A stretch of 64,000 nt of DNA from Craspedostauros australis (GCA_026770025.1 JAMXDE010000003.1:2728001-2792000), one strand, 5' to 3'. Numbered from the stretch's first letter, positions 43,865 through 54,988 are shown. Notes: generated by a model not told the origin, from the sequence alone. Program-made: numbers and translations.

Positions 43865-45388
43865 TCAAAATGGGACGGGTGCTTCGAACGTCACCAAATC
43901 TCCCGTGCGTGGATGCTTAAGTTCCAACCTGGCAGCATGGAGACACATGGCGGGCTTGCGGCTTGCATTGCAATTGATTGAGTATGCATCTCGGATGGAT
44001 TGCTGGAGGCTGATGGATGTTGCATCACTGTCGTGTCCTTGCAGTCCTCCGCGAGGATTGGCATCACCGTGCAATCCATACGCAGGGTCGCCGAAGATTG
44101 GATATCCCAGCGCGGCGCAGTGCACGCGCAGTTGATGCGTCCGCCCTGTATGAGGGATGAGCGATAATCGTGTGACCGGGAGCTCTGCTTTACCCCTCCC
44201 TGTTGGTGATGCTGTTGTGGGTGGTGGCACTCTTGTTGTTGACGACATGTCGTTGTCAGCGCCCCCAGCAGTAGCAGCAGCAGCAGCAGCAGAGGGATTG
44301 ACAGTGAGATAGGAATGATCCAAAACGGCAATCTCGGTGTGACTTGGCTTGGGACGTTTCATGACCAACTTCTTCCATCCATGAGCCTGCAGATCCTTGA
44401 CGGCCTGCGCGGCCGCGACTTCCGACTGCGGCGTCGATATCCGCATGAAGGGTGAATACTCGTGATCACGTTGCAGCGCCAAATGAATGTGACCGCGACA
44501 CGGCTGTGGCTTCTGAACATCAATGCAATGTGCCGATGGCACAGAGACGTGACCGCACACCAAGGCCTGGTACTCCTTGTTCACCTGACGGTCTCGGAAT
44601 GCGGCTTGCAAGGATCGCAAGGAGGTTGCATTCTTGGCGAATATCACCAACCCGGACGTATCCATGTCCAAACGATGCACGATCATGCACGACGCCGGTG
44701 GCAGCTGCGTTGCGTCGCAGGTGGCGCTGCAATGCTCGTGCACGAGATCCAGCAGGTTTGGTTTGTCCTGCAAGCCTGGCACGCACAGCACGCCTGATGG
44801 CTTGTCCGTGACAATGAGATCGTCATCCTCGAAGATGATCTTCAGATGCTCGGCAATGGAAAGTTGTGCCAGATGCACGCTGCTCTGCTGCGCTTTCACG
44901 CTGTTCAGATGCTGCTCGTATCGCAGCACAGTCTTTGGCACGGTCGTTTCATCTCCTTTGGCGTCCGCGTTTGTGTTTGCGTTTGCGTTTGCGGTGCTTC
45001 CGTTGCCATGTGACATCACAGAACCGACATTGCCATCCGTACTTGCATCATCGTCGTGATCATCTTCGTCGTTGGACCTCTCGCTGGCAAGCTCGATGTT
45101 GAAGGAATGTGTTGCGCTCAACAAGTCTGATGCTTCCGACGGCGTCGCTGGCGGTGCCGTTGACGATGTCGCGACCTTCCACCGCAGATCGCCATGAATG
45201 ATCTCCAGGGCGCCATCGGTGGCAGCAGAAGTGGCGCCAGTTCCTTGATCCAATGCCAAGCGCGAAGTGACCATCGTTGGAAGCGACGAGGAGAAGATTC
45301 GCCGATGTTTGCCTGACGATAGCACCGATCGTTGGCACCGAGCGGCAACCACACCCAACGCTCTGTGCGTCACTGCTCGCATGAACAT
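43865..45388 (-). CDS. RluA-family RNA pseudouridine synthase, probably organelle-targeted
   Basis: Single exon, 507 aa, from ATG 45388 (first in frame; the frame is open to 45505 without ATG). The RluA signature is 'IVHRLDMDTSGLVIFAKN', with catalytic Asp D241 in HRLD. Other family blocks are 'ILFEDDDLIVTDKPSGVL'-type (here 'IIFEDDDLIVTDKPSGVLCV'), 'NKEYQALVCGHV', and 'RLSLIPHTGRTHQLRVHCAA' with 'GYPIFGDPAYG'. The enzyme isomerises U to pseudouridine in rRNA or tRNA. The N-terminus ('MFMRAVTHRALGVVAARCQR') is basic and amphipathic like a mitochondrial presequence; it has no signal peptide or AFAP motif, so a plastid is less likely. Low-complexity inserts (acidic S/N-rich near 110-170, Ala-rich near 370) extend it beyond bacterial RluA length. 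Confidence 0.88.
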   Translation of the reverse strand: MFMRAVTHRALGVVAARCQRSVLSSGKHRRIFSSSLPTMVTSRLALDQGTGATSAATDGALEIIHGDLRWKVATSSTAPPATPSEASDLLSATHSFNIELASERSNDEDDHDDDASTDGNVGSVMSHGNGSTANANANTNADAKGDETTVPKTVLRYEQHLNSVKAQQSSVHLAQLSIAEHLKIIFEDDDLIVTDKPSGVLCVPGLQDKPNLLDLVHEHCSATCDATQLPPASCMIVHRLDMDTSGLVIFAKNATSLRSLQAAFRDRQVNKEYQALVCGHVSVPSAHCIDVQKPQPCRGHIHLALQRDHEYSPFMRISTPQSEVAAAQAVKDLQAHGWKKLVMKRPKPSHTEIAVLDHSYLTVNPSAAAAAATAGGADNDMSSTTRVPPPTTASPTGRGKAELPVTRLSLIPHTGRTHQLRVHCAALGYPIFGDPAYGLHGDANPRGGLQGHDSDATSISLQQSIRDAYSINCNASRKPAMCLHAARLELKHPRTGDLVTFEAPVPF

Positions 45389-46471
45389 GGAGCTCTCTTC
45401 ATCTGCGATACGAATACGCGAGTGCGAGTGTTTTGTGTGGTTCACCTGTCTGCCATCATTGTCAACATCATCGTCGTTGACAACATGATCGGCAGATGAT
45501 GCCAAAAGAGAGAGGTGTGATGTGCGCGTCAGGAGGGGGAGATCTTGGTGTGTGCTGATTTGTTGTGTGGATTGGATCCAATTCGTGATTCAAAATCATC
45601 ATTGGATCTTGCGCAAGTGATGTCACCCTTTTCGAATTCTGCATCAATCAATGCCAAATTCTGTCATGAAACGTCTTTGATGACATCATCGTCTTGTTCT
45701 TCTGGGTTCTGCTTGCGCGTGCGTGGTACACTTGTGACGTTGGTTTTTGGTATCAGCTTAATGGAGAATCGTCCAGGTGAAGAAACGGATGTTCGCCTGT
45801 CGTGTTCTGCGGTGTGGCAATCGCTTTCACATTCATGAGAACTCTTGAATTTTCGTTTTTGAGGGATCTTTTTGGGGGCTGTGTCTGCGTGGGCAGCTGG
45901 GCGGTGCACTGTTTTGTCGTTGTTGCTGTCGTGGTTGCTGTCGTGGTTGTTGTCGCGGCTGGCGCAGTTGCGTGTCGTTGCTGGTGCACTTTCTGTTTTC
46001 TTTGTTTTGTTCTGTTGTGATCGCGGTCGTGAAGACGTCGTTGTCGTGTGCGTCGTTCTTTTCTTCATCTCTCCTTCAGTTGCGATGTCTCCCGAAGATT
46101 GTCCGCACACAAAACGCAAGAGCAAGTCATCCTTCCTCCCCTCTCGCCGCTCTCATCCCATCCTTCACACTATTTCGAATTCTCAATTGGCAAAGGTGAG
46201 CAGAGGGCCGACCATGGTTCGATCCTTGCCAAGGCTTGGTTGTGTTGGGTGCGTGATCCCGCTGATCGTCATGCCATCCGCTCGCTCACCTCTCTTTTTC
46301 AATCCCATTTGTTGCACTGCGTTCCATCATCTCTCTGTCATCGTGATGACCACCACTCACATCCATCATCATTTCCCTTGTCGACACTTGAACTGCGAAG
46401 GCAGATACAGATACAGCCACATCAACACACAACACTCGAACAGTAAGCAAGAAACAAACAAGCAAATCACA
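45389..46471. other. Divergent intergenic region
   Basis: 1.1 kb between the pseudouridine synthase (-) and the 128-residue plastid-type protein (+). Contains GTTGTCGTG-rich sequence near 45915-45960. No gene recognised. Confidence 0.5.
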
Positions 46472-46858
46472 ATGAAGTCCACACGATCCATCCTCAACGG
46501 CGTCATCTGCGTGCTCGCGGCGTCTTCCGTTGCAGACCAATGCGCTGCCTTTCCACTCGGACCAACCCAGCAGCAGCAGCTTCACCGACCAAGCATGGCG
46601 CAGAGCAGCAGACTGCCGACACCATCGACAGCATCCGCAACATCCACCACGATCCACCTCCATCCCAACCAGGCGAAGGACTTGGAGGCATGTGCCTACG
46701 ATCTCATGAGGCAGGCATTGGCGCAGCAGCAAGAGCAGCAACGACAACAACAGCAGCAGGGCGCGCTCGATGATATGGGCAATACCATGCACAAGGGACC
46801 CTTGCGATGGTGTCGACACCACATCACGAGCTTGCTGTCGGCGACTCGTCACAACTAG
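46472..46858 (+). CDS. Small plastid-type protein, 128 aa, unknown function
   Basis: ATG 46472 in the context ATCACAATGAAG. The first 26 residues form a signal peptide ending in 'ADQCAAFPLG', where the Phe after Ala-Ala fits the complex-plastid cleavage motif. A Q, S and T-rich transit-like segment follows. The mature part is short: 'AKDLEACAYDLMRQALAQQQ', a Q run, and 'GPLRWCRHHITSLL' near the C-terminus, with two Cys that could matter. I do not recognise a family. Plastid import is inferred from the presequence; a role is not assignable. The Q run is CAG/CAA-coded and could vary between strains. Confidence 0.6.
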   Translation: MKSTRSILNGVICVLAASSVADQCAAFPLGPTQQQQLHRPSMAQSSRLPTPSTASATSTTIHLHPNQAKDLEACAYDLMRQALAQQQEQQRQQQQQGALDDMGNTMHKGPLRWCRHHITSLLSATRHN

Positions 46859-47712
46859 AGAGCGCGTCGGATGGACACGCGAACAACAGAAGACGCAAAC
46901 ACAGACGCTTGCAACATACCACAAAAGAACAGCAGCAACACAATGGGCACGTGCTCATCCGCTTGCATCCAGCTTCCACATCCCCACACGTTCACATACA
47001 TATGCAATACTCAGCCACAGAGACACACTACCGATGAAAACACTCGCATCACATCAGACAACTCAATTATCCCGTGTGCATACGCGCGAACTCGCGAAGG
47101 ACTTGAAGCAGACTTGAACTCTCTTCGTCGTCCCAGAATCATTCTGCTACAAGTACAGAGTAGTAATACCATATCCATACACACAAATAATGCAGCAATC
47201 TATTGTATAATACATGCTCGTGTGTGCGTTTGCCGCAGCAATGATCACGGCCATCCACAAGCCGTTGACTCAATGGGTGCATGCGTCATGGTGCGAGCAC
47301 GTGTTCATTGTCGTGCTGCTGCTCTCTGTGCTTCTGGGGTGGATTGGTTTGGCAATTCCCTCAGTATTGCATCGCGAGTTGCTCCATTCATGCCAGCGTG
47401 GTACCATACGCGGCAAAGCACCCATCAACGATGATGTACCTGTGGTATGTATGGTAGGGAATGGGCTGTTTGGTGGTACCGCTGGGTGGCTCCGTTTGTT
47501 CGCCACCACTGCCCACAGCCCACTCGTGTCACGGTCTTCTCGTTGCATGATTGCGCTGATCTCTTTTCCGCCAACCACCCGCAACCACCTTTTTCGCTTT
47601 CGCGTCCTCTTGCGCCAATCCAATCCACGATTCTGTTTCTGAGAATCACAGTGCCAATACTCCAACGCAGCAACAGCGCCGTGCACTCTGCACTTCCACT
47701 CATGTGCCGCAA
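46859..47712. other. Convergent intergenic region
   Basis: 0.85 kb between the 128-residue and 186-residue genes. An open frame of 142 codons (47214-47642, +) has hydrophobic stretches but starts without context and matches nothing, so it is not called. Confidence 0.45.
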
Positions 47713-48273
47713 CTATGACGACGACGACGACACCACAGAGCCGATGACATCCCCGATCGCATCGGCATCCGTTGCTGCGCCTGGGAGTATCTCTGGCACA
47801 GGACTCGACGAGACGACGGCGTACAGGACAATGCCCAACGTCCCGAATGCCAATGCAAACAGGATGTACGCCGTGATCAACGCGTCTTGTCCCAGCACGC
47901 GCCGTCCGCGAGAATCCTGCGGCGCATCTTCCATCCCGATGATGACGGAATCGCTGCCCGTCCCAAAGGCTTCTCCGAAGGCGATGCGCCTCCAGAATTC
48001 CACCGTGGCCCATGCGAAGGGGATGATGCCCACAACGAAGACCCACACGTCGCTGTTTTGCGCCAGATCCGTGACGGTGGATGCGAGGGCTGTCGTCGTG
48101 TGCATCTGTTGCGGCTTGGGGATGCTCGATGATGGTCTTGTGGGCGACGCCAATTGCCGATTTGGTGCGAACGCATGGCAGGATGGCAGCGCTGTGGCCA
48201 TCAGCACAAGCAAGAGGAGCAGGAATGCCAGCGCTGGTGTCGTGGGTGGCTTGGATCCTCGAGGCGTGGTCAT
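47713..48273 (-). CDS. Plastid-targeted two-helix membrane protein, unknown function
   Basis: Single exon, 186 aa, ATG 48273. It starts with a long hydrophobic signal peptide ('ALAFLLLLLVLMATALPSCH') that runs into 'CHAFAPNRQLASPTRPSS', a textbook AFAP cleavage motif and S/T/P-rich transit peptide of algae with complex red plastids. The mature domain of about 120 residues has two membrane helices ('DVWVFVVGIIPFAWATVEFW' and 'ALITAYILFALAFGTLGIVL') with the conserved-looking loop 'RRIAFGEAFGTGSDSVII' between. Thylakoid or envelope location is likely. It resembles an uncharacterised ochrophyte plastid protein I recall from diatoms, without a known role. DXS, also plastid, is transcribed away from it across a 1.5 kb gap. 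Confidence 0.82.
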   Translation of the reverse strand: MTTPRGSKPPTTPALAFLLLLLVLMATALPSCHAFAPNRQLASPTRPSSSIPKPQQMHTTTALASTVTDLAQNSDVWVFVVGIIPFAWATVEFWRRIAFGEAFGTGSDSVIIGMEDAPQDSRGRRVLGQDALITAYILFALAFGTLGIVLYAVVSSSPVPEILPGAATDADAIGDVIGSVVSSSSS

Positions 48274-49810
48274 GGTGATGTTCTTGCTGATTGCGATATA
48301 TTATAGAATAAAATATAACGATTGAATGCTTGAGGAACCTGATTGTTGCGTGCTGATCAACTCCACTGTGCTTCTATCTTCGAATTGCAGAATACTTCTT
48401 TGGTTTTGATGTTTGATGATGATCCGATCAACTAATGTCTTTGCGTTTGGCCATTGTTTGGTGTTGACTCTGTGTTGATGTGTGTCATCACTTCCACCGA
48501 TCTGTTTTGATTGCGTGGCTTCGAAGAAATCGGCTCATCGCTTGTCATGTGTTGCTTGTTGACTCAGATCTCGCAACAAATGTCAAATGAGCAGACAGAC
48601 AACACAATACAATAAGTGTTTTCTTCCGAGCAAACAAACATACATGCCCATAAACAGACAGGTGCGCAAACAGACATACAAACAGGCAGGTGCGTATTGC
48701 TCTCTGCGCAGCACTCTGCTTGGATGGAGTCGTCCGTGCTCGTGGCTTTGTCCCATCTCGGTTGAACCAAAGCGCATGGTGCTTCCGTCCGAGCTATGAA
48801 TAGGAATAGCTCGCAACTTCACAAGTCGCACAAGAGAGATTCCTGGAACGCTGGTATGACTTCGGGCAACGAAGTGTTGAAGCATGGTTGGGGTGATGGT
48901 GGAGCTGAGTGAAGCAATGAGCTGAGGTGCCGCCTCGATGAGCTGGAGCGCTGTCTTGATCACAATGTAACTCTCCAGAAGAATGAAAAAGAGTTCGCTG
49001 ACAGGACCCACAGCAAGACAGCCGCAAGCAAGAAGAATTACTGGTTGTGTGTTTCTTTGGAGAGAGGCAGATATCTTCATGTCCCCGTCAGTATATCTGT
49101 TTGCAATCCTCGTAGAGTATAGTATCGCAGACATCCATAGTTCTGAGCTTGTCTGGCCAGATCATAGTCGTACTGTTGCACGTACCACGCCCGTCCAGTG
49201 ATGACAACGAGGCTGCGTACCTGTTTGCGGCAACAAGAACACGAGTTGGTTGTTCACATCAACAACAAAATCGTCACTGATCATGTCCACGAACCAAACA
49301 CATCAGGACTGACTCACTGCGATCGAGCTGATCGTGCGAAAGATCAATTGATCGTGCAAGGTAGGTCCATCTAGTCGAATGAAATCGATTGACCAATCAC
49401 AACGTCGCTCACATGTTGACCTTTGTGCCAGAAGCCAATCAGATCAGCCAACGTGGATTGAGACTTCACAGACGTACCACAACAAGCACGTATCGCGGTG
49501 GCCACCAGAAAATACGACAGTTGATTGGAGATTCTCGTGGCGGATTGCGTCACAGCAAAGAGAGAGAGAGGCAACAGGCGTCAGACCTGTGCCCAAGCGA
49601 AAGCGCAAAAAAGTGGGTGACCTTTGTTCCCACGTCCGCTCGACATCGCTGGTTGTTGAGGTTGGGCTTCAACGTGAAACTCCCATCCGCCACTGTGGCT
49701 GTGCCCATCACCAACACTGTGATCCTCCCTCGCAAAAACACATCTCACACACCAGGTCTTGTCGGTCACAACTTCGAAAAACGATCGAAGAACACACCAA
49801 GTTCGGAACT
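48274..49810. other. Divergent intergenic region between two plastid-protein genes
   Basis: 1.5 kb between the 186-residue protein (-) and DXS (+). It contains ACAGACA-type repeats near 48640-48690 and 'ATAGTCGTAC' at about 49164-49173. It must hold both promoters. No gene recognised. Confidence 0.5.
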
Positions 49811-52800
49811 ATGAGGATCTCAGCAACATCCCTGCTTTTTTTGGTCGCCGCACCAACCGTAAGTATGCAAACAAGAGCCCCGGCCATGGAGGCATGTGTT
49901 TGCGGAGCATCATCCATGCCAACCGATTTGATTTTGGAACAGAGCAGAGCAGATGGATTCCAGAGGTGGTCACAGGGGGAGGACGGCCGAGGAAGCAACA
50001 TCATCATTCTCGCACGACGAGCATGGAACAGGACAACAACAAGAGCAGCAGCAACGACAGCAGCAGCAGCAGCAACAACAAAATACACGCAAGAGATGCA
50101 GGAGACACCAACGCCGAACACCCAAACAACCACACACCGCTATCATCATCATCATCATCAGAGCAAAGAGGAGCGTTACAACCAACAACCGCCTCCCATC
50201 AAAAGGGCATGATCATTGTTCTCGGCAGTCCGTCGGAACAAGTGCTTGGACCAAGACGAGAATCGCATGAGAATTTCGATCTTGGGTCACATCCAGCCAA
50301 ACAATTCCAAGACCACAACCCATCACCGGCGGAATATTCCATCATTTTTCTGCCAAGAGGCATGAGACCAAATGACCAGGAACGGCGCGATGAGACGAAA
50401 CGTAATGTAACGGAATTCACAGACCGTTTGTCCTGCAGCATCCCACAAGCACGTCCACGAACGATGCACACTTCGACCACACTAACCGAACACAACGCAA
50501 ACAAACAAACAAACAAACAAACAAACCATCGAAGCGTGTTCTGTCAGAAAAGAAACAAGGGGGCAGCAACATCCTCGACAACAACAACAACCGCACATGC
50601 GAATTTCACCCATCACCGCGCTGCCTGTTCCCATCACAATCGTGAAAAATCGGCTAACATGACTGATTCGACTCGTGAAAATATCGCCCAGCGCAAACCC
50701 AACCTCTTCAACAACCGGGTCCTTCAACAAACGTATCTTTTCTGACACTCCTCTTGGTTCTGATCTCTCCTTTTGTTCCTTGACGTTTGTCTCAACGCAT
50801 CGGATGCGGATGCAACGCAATAATGAAATGCAATTGTTCTGGATCGCGGCATCATCGTGTCACGCCACGGTATCCTTGCGCAACGACAACCTCAACATCA
50901 CACCGACATCAACCTCTTCGGGCCATGCTCATCTATTGTAAATCCATCCCCACTGCATCGCAATGAATGCCTGCCTCCTGCTATGGACCACGACAATAAT
51001 CACGACATCATCAACAATCACGACAACAGGCGGTCGCTTTCGCACCACAGCGAAATGCCTTCGCACGTACATCGGCGACAACGTCGCTGGATGCCACGGA
51101 GCGTTCCAACATCCCAGGACCACCATACTCGGGTCCTGCCGCAAAGCCAATTTTGGATTCCATCAAGTGCCCCGATGATATGAATTGTCTGGACTTGAGA
51201 CAGCTCAAGCTGGTAAGTGTTCGCAGCAGCGCGCGTTCGTGTGTGTGTATGCGCGTGTGCGCGCGTCGGCTCATTCCAACGCGCATACATCAGTGCATCG
51301 GCAGATGAATGGATGCACGCATCATACGATGTGTCGTGATTTGAGCAAATGGCCTGCCTCTTCCTTAATTCTTTCTCATCATTACAACTTGCACGCATAT
51401 TCTCGTTCCAATACTCCATCATACTCAACACACGCCTCTCCGCCAACATCATTTTGCTCCACGCATCCGAACCGACAACACTCATCCAATACCACGCACA
51501 GCTCGCTAACGAACTTCGATGGGAGACCTTGGAGCAGGTGTCCAAGACCGGCGGCCACCTGAGTTCTTCGTTGGGAGTCAACGAGCTCACCGTCGCCTTG
51601 CACTACGTCTTCGACATGCCAGAGGATGACATCATCTGGGACGTCGCCCACCAGTGCTACCCGCACAAGATCCTCACGGGCAGAAGAGAGCGAATGCCGA
51701 CCCTTCGTCAGCTGGGAGGAATCTCCGGATTCTGCAAGCGAGCGGAGAGCAAGTACGATTCCTTCGGTGCCGGTCACTCCTCGACCTCCATCTCTGCTGC
51801 TCAGGGAATGAGCATCGGAAAGTCGATGCTTAAGAAGCGAAAGAACAACTGCATCGCCGTCATCGGTGACGGTGCCATCACGGGAGGTATGGCGTACGAG
51901 GCCATGAACAGCGCCGGGTACTTGCGATCCAGAATGATCGTGGTGCTCAACGACAACGGACAGGTCAGCTTGCCAACGGGAACCCCAAGTGCCGGAGGTG
52001 TCGTGCCAGCATCGCAGCTGTCCACCTACACATCCAACCTCCTCGTTTCCAAGCCATTCCAGGATTTCCGTCAATTCGCGAAGAATTTCAACAGGCTCCT
52101 GCCAGAGGGTGTGCAGGACGTCAACAAGAGGATCGACGAGTACGCGCGTGGTTTGGTGTCCGGAGGTACCCTCTTCGAGGAACTCGGATTTTACTACGTC
52201 GGACCCGTCGACGGTCACGACCTCGACAACCTGATCCCCATCCTCGAGAAGCTCCGCGACAGCCCAAGCGACAAGCCGGTGCTGCTCCATTTGAAGACCG
52301 TCAAAGGATACGGTTACCCACCAGCCGAGCAGGCGAGCGACAGAATGCACGGAGTCGGCAAATTCAACCTCGGCACCGGCGCCCAATACAAATCCAAGGT
52401 CACATCGCCCAGCCTGACCTCCATCTTCGCCAACTCCCTCATCGACTGCGCCACCGAAGACCGCGCCATCGTGGGAATCACCGCCGCCATGCCGGGTGGT
52501 ACTGGAATGGACATCTTCGGACGCCGCTTCCCCAAGCGCACCTTCGATGTCGGTATCGCCGAACAGCATGCCGTCACCATGGCCGCCGGTATGGCCTGCG
52601 AAGGCCTCAAGCCATTCGTCTGCATCTACTCCACATTCTTGCAGCGTGGTTACGATCAGGTGGTTCACGACGTCGCCATCCAGAACCTGCCCGTCCGCAT
52701 GATCCTGGATCGCGCTGGATTCGTCGGCAACGATGGACCCACCCATCACGGATGCTACGATCTGGCCTACAACGGGTGCATCCCCAACCTCACCATCATG

Positions 52801-53657
52801 GCGCCCAGCGACGAGATCGAGCTGAAGAACATGATTTCCACTTGCGCAGCATTCGATGATGGCCCAACCGTGCTGAGGTATCCACGCGGAACAGGATACG
52901 GCGCCGACAAGCTCCAGTCGCTGTTCGGATACGAACTTGAGAACGATGAGCTTCCAAAGAAGGGTGAGTGTTGTTTGCAGCGCGCATGAGATTTGGCGTC
53001 TGTGTGCGTGCGAGTGCACTGCGGCATGCATTGGTATTGGTATTGTGGGGTATTGCTGTCAGATTTTGAATTGAATGCTCAGCATCTCTTTGCTTTGTAT
53101 AATATTGACTGTATCAAAACACAAACAATGAAAACCAACGCATCAATCACACAGGCGAGGTCCTCCCAATCGGAAAGGGACGCATCATCCGAAAACCAGG
53201 CGGCTTCAAGTCCACCGACTCCAGCAGAGGCAGGGACCGCAAGGACCGCGTCGCCATTCTTGCCTTGGGAACCCGCCTCCACGAGGCCCTCGTGGCCGCT
53301 AACGAGGTCGAAGAGCAGGACTCCACCCTGGGCGTCACCGTTGCCGACGCTCGTTTCATGAAGCCCCTCGACGTGGATCTGGTCCGCGAACTCGCCAAGG
53401 ACCACAGCGTCCTGATCACCGTCGAGGAGGGCAGCATCGGAGGATTCGGAGACCACGTCCTGCACTTCCTGTCCCTCGATGGACTCCTCGACGAGGGCAA
53501 CCTGAAATTCCGACCAATGGTGATGCCAGACAAGTACTTCGAGACCGCCACGCAGCATGAGCAGTACGAGCAGGCAGGATTGAATGCCCGTCACATCAAG
53601 GGAACCATCCTGAGGTTGGCCAACCGCATCGATGTCCCTGTCTTGGAGAACGCATGA
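49811..53657 (+). CDS. DXS: 1-deoxy-D-xylulose-5-phosphate synthase (DXS), plastid-targeted, four exons
   Basis: CDS join(49811..49858, 51030..51212, 51502..52963, 53155..53657), 731 aa. All introns are GT-AG, with phases 0, 0 and 1. DXS condenses pyruvate and glyceraldehyde-3-phosphate with thiamine diphosphate, the entry step of the plastid MEP isoprenoid pathway. Exon 1 encodes only the signal peptide core 'MRISATSLLFLVAAPT'. Exon 2 opens with 'AVAFAPQRNAFARTSATTS', giving the AFAP motif and transit peptide, then 'KPILDSIKCPDDMNCLDLRQ'. Exon 3 has 'VSKTGGHLSSSLGVNELTVA', H169 in 'GAGHSS', the ThDP motif 'GDGAITGG' (199-206) and 'NDNGQVSLPTGTPSAGG'; common family sequence has Lys or Met where this has Gly before QVS. 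The transketolase pyrimidine-binding domain and the C-terminal domain (exon 4, 'LPIGKGRIIRKPGGFK') are complete. Confidence 0.94.
49859..51029 (+). other. DXS intron 1, 1,171 nt
   Basis: Donor GTAAGT, acceptor ACAG. It holds CAG/CAA-rich simple sequence (50030-50095), an ATC run (50142-50160) and an ACAA run (50494-50525). Open frames inside it are low-complexity. It is several times longer than the other introns seen here (191-461 nt). Confidence 0.75.
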
Positions 53658-54232
53658 GCATGCCTTGCGGTCCGTCGTCATCCATCGCCCAATTCAACTG
53701 ATGGATTGACTTCGATTGATGAACGGATGACCTAATCCATCCATCCTCTTTTTTGCATACAGAAAATCTCGAGTCCGGCAACCAACACCATCTGCCATAG
53801 CACACCATGCCGTACCGTATAAACCAAATGAGATTGAGAATGATGCTTCCACTCGTAAATAAAAATAAACCACAAACAACAAAATGAGAACCAGCAGAAG
53901 AGAGCAGATGTGATGTGATGTCTTGGGCTGTGGTGAACTGAGGGTGGAGTCGCTTCGTTCGACTCTCTAGTTTCGATGGCGTAATCATTCCTTTCCAGAC
54001 CAGCCGAAAATCCGGAAACCACGTTGGCGCCATGTTTTGTGGTTGGCGATGAAGTTCCGCTCGTCGCACTTGTCCTCGTCCTTCCAACATGACTGGACGA
54101 CAATCGCAACGCTCCGAACCACAACACGATTTACGCCAACAACTGTGCTCCGTCCAGGCCCTCGTTCACCTTGCATGCGCAACAAAGTACGACATATTAT
54201 TACATTAGACTCCGCTTAAGAAGGCCATCATC
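53658..54232. other. Intergenic region, nothing recognised
   Basis: 3' end of DXS and promoter of the UMP-CMP kinase. AT-richer patches occur near 53800-53885 and 54190-54210. Confidence 0.5.
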
Positions 54233-54988
54233 ATGAAGCCACTCCGAATCTGCCCGTTCACTGTTGGCCTGTTTGTGGGAACCACCGTTCTCATCGCTCT
54301 GCTGGAGAAGCAGGAGAGCGAGGCGCGCAAGAGCAAGAAGAGCAAGGACCAACAAGGCAAGGACGCTTCCGCCGCTGATCAGCAGACCAGATCAGCCCCA
54401 ACATCAGACGCCTCTCCTCTGCCAAACTGCGACGTCGTCTTCATCCTCGGCGGCCCCGGCGCCGGCAAGGGCACGCAATGCCAGATGCTGACAGAGCGCA
54501 AGACGGATTGGGTCCACCTCAGCGCCGGCGATCTGCTGCGCGCCGAACGCAAAACAGGCAGCGACATCGGTGAGCTGATCAACTCCAAGATCGCTGCCGG
54601 CGAGCTCGTGCCCAGCTCCATCACAGTGCAGCTGCTGCGCAACGCCATGGTCAAGGCGACGAAGACCAAGTTCCTCATCGACGGATTCCCGCGCAGCGTC
54701 GAGAACATGACGGCGTGGCAGGACTGCTTCGGATCTGGCAACGTGCGGTTCGTGCTGCATTTCGAATGTCCCGAGGAGGTCCTCGTGGGGCGGCTGCTGG
54801 AACGCGGGCAGACGTCGGGTCGCAATGACGATACCATCGATGTCATCCGCAAGCGATTCCGAACGTTCCAGAAGGAAACCCTGCCGGTTTTGGAGGATCT
54901 GGAGACGAAGCACAAGATCCAAATCCACCGCATTGCCAGCGACCGGCCGATCGAGAAGGTCTACGAGACCGTGTCGGCCTTGTTTTGA
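54233..54988 (+). CDS. UMP-CMP kinase-like nucleoside monophosphate kinase with N-terminal membrane anchor
   Basis: Single exon, 251 aa, ATG 54233. The kinase core (about 65-251) has the P-loop 'GGPGAGKGTQCQML' (73-86), 'HLSAGDLLRAERKTGSDIGE', 'GELVPSSITVQLL', 'FLIDGFPRSVENM', the lid 'GRLLERGQTSGRNDDTIDVI' and 'KRFRTFQKETLPVLE'. The short lid and SGR-x-DD motif fit UMP-CMP kinases better than adenylate kinases. It transfers phosphate from ATP to UMP/CMP. Unusually for this mostly soluble family, residues 8-25 form a hydrophobic helix ('FTVGLFVGTTVLIALLEK'), followed by a K/S/A/Q-rich linker. This could be a membrane anchor or signal sequence; no AFAP motif is present. Compartment unknown. 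Confidence 0.88.
   Translation: MKPLRICPFTVGLFVGTTVLIALLEKQESEARKSKKSKDQQGKDASAADQQTRSAPTSDASPLPNCDVVFILGGPGAGKGTQCQMLTERKTDWVHLSAGDLLRAERKTGSDIGELINSKIAAGELVPSSITVQLLRNAMVKATKTKFLIDGFPRSVENMTAWQDCFGSGNVRFVLHFECPEEVLVGRLLERGQTSGRNDDTIDVIRKRFRTFQKETLPVLEDLETKHKIQIHRIASDRPIEKVYETVSALF

Noticed and set aside
46214..46235. GGTTCGATCC resembling a tRNA B box
   Set aside because: No matching T-stem, acceptor stem or A box around it; I found no tRNA in the window.
47214..47642. 142-codon + strand frame with a hydrophobic stretch
   Set aside because: Convergent intergenic DNA, no family resemblance beyond one hydrophobic run.
49379..50745. Two overlapping Q/N/S-rich frames of 277 and 328 codons on the + strand
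   Set aside because: They run through the DXS first exon and intron 1 in other frames and consist of simple sequence.
51382..53031. 549-codon frame on the minus strand opposite DXS
   Set aside because: Antisense shadow of DXS exon 3; the + strand shows all DXS motifs.
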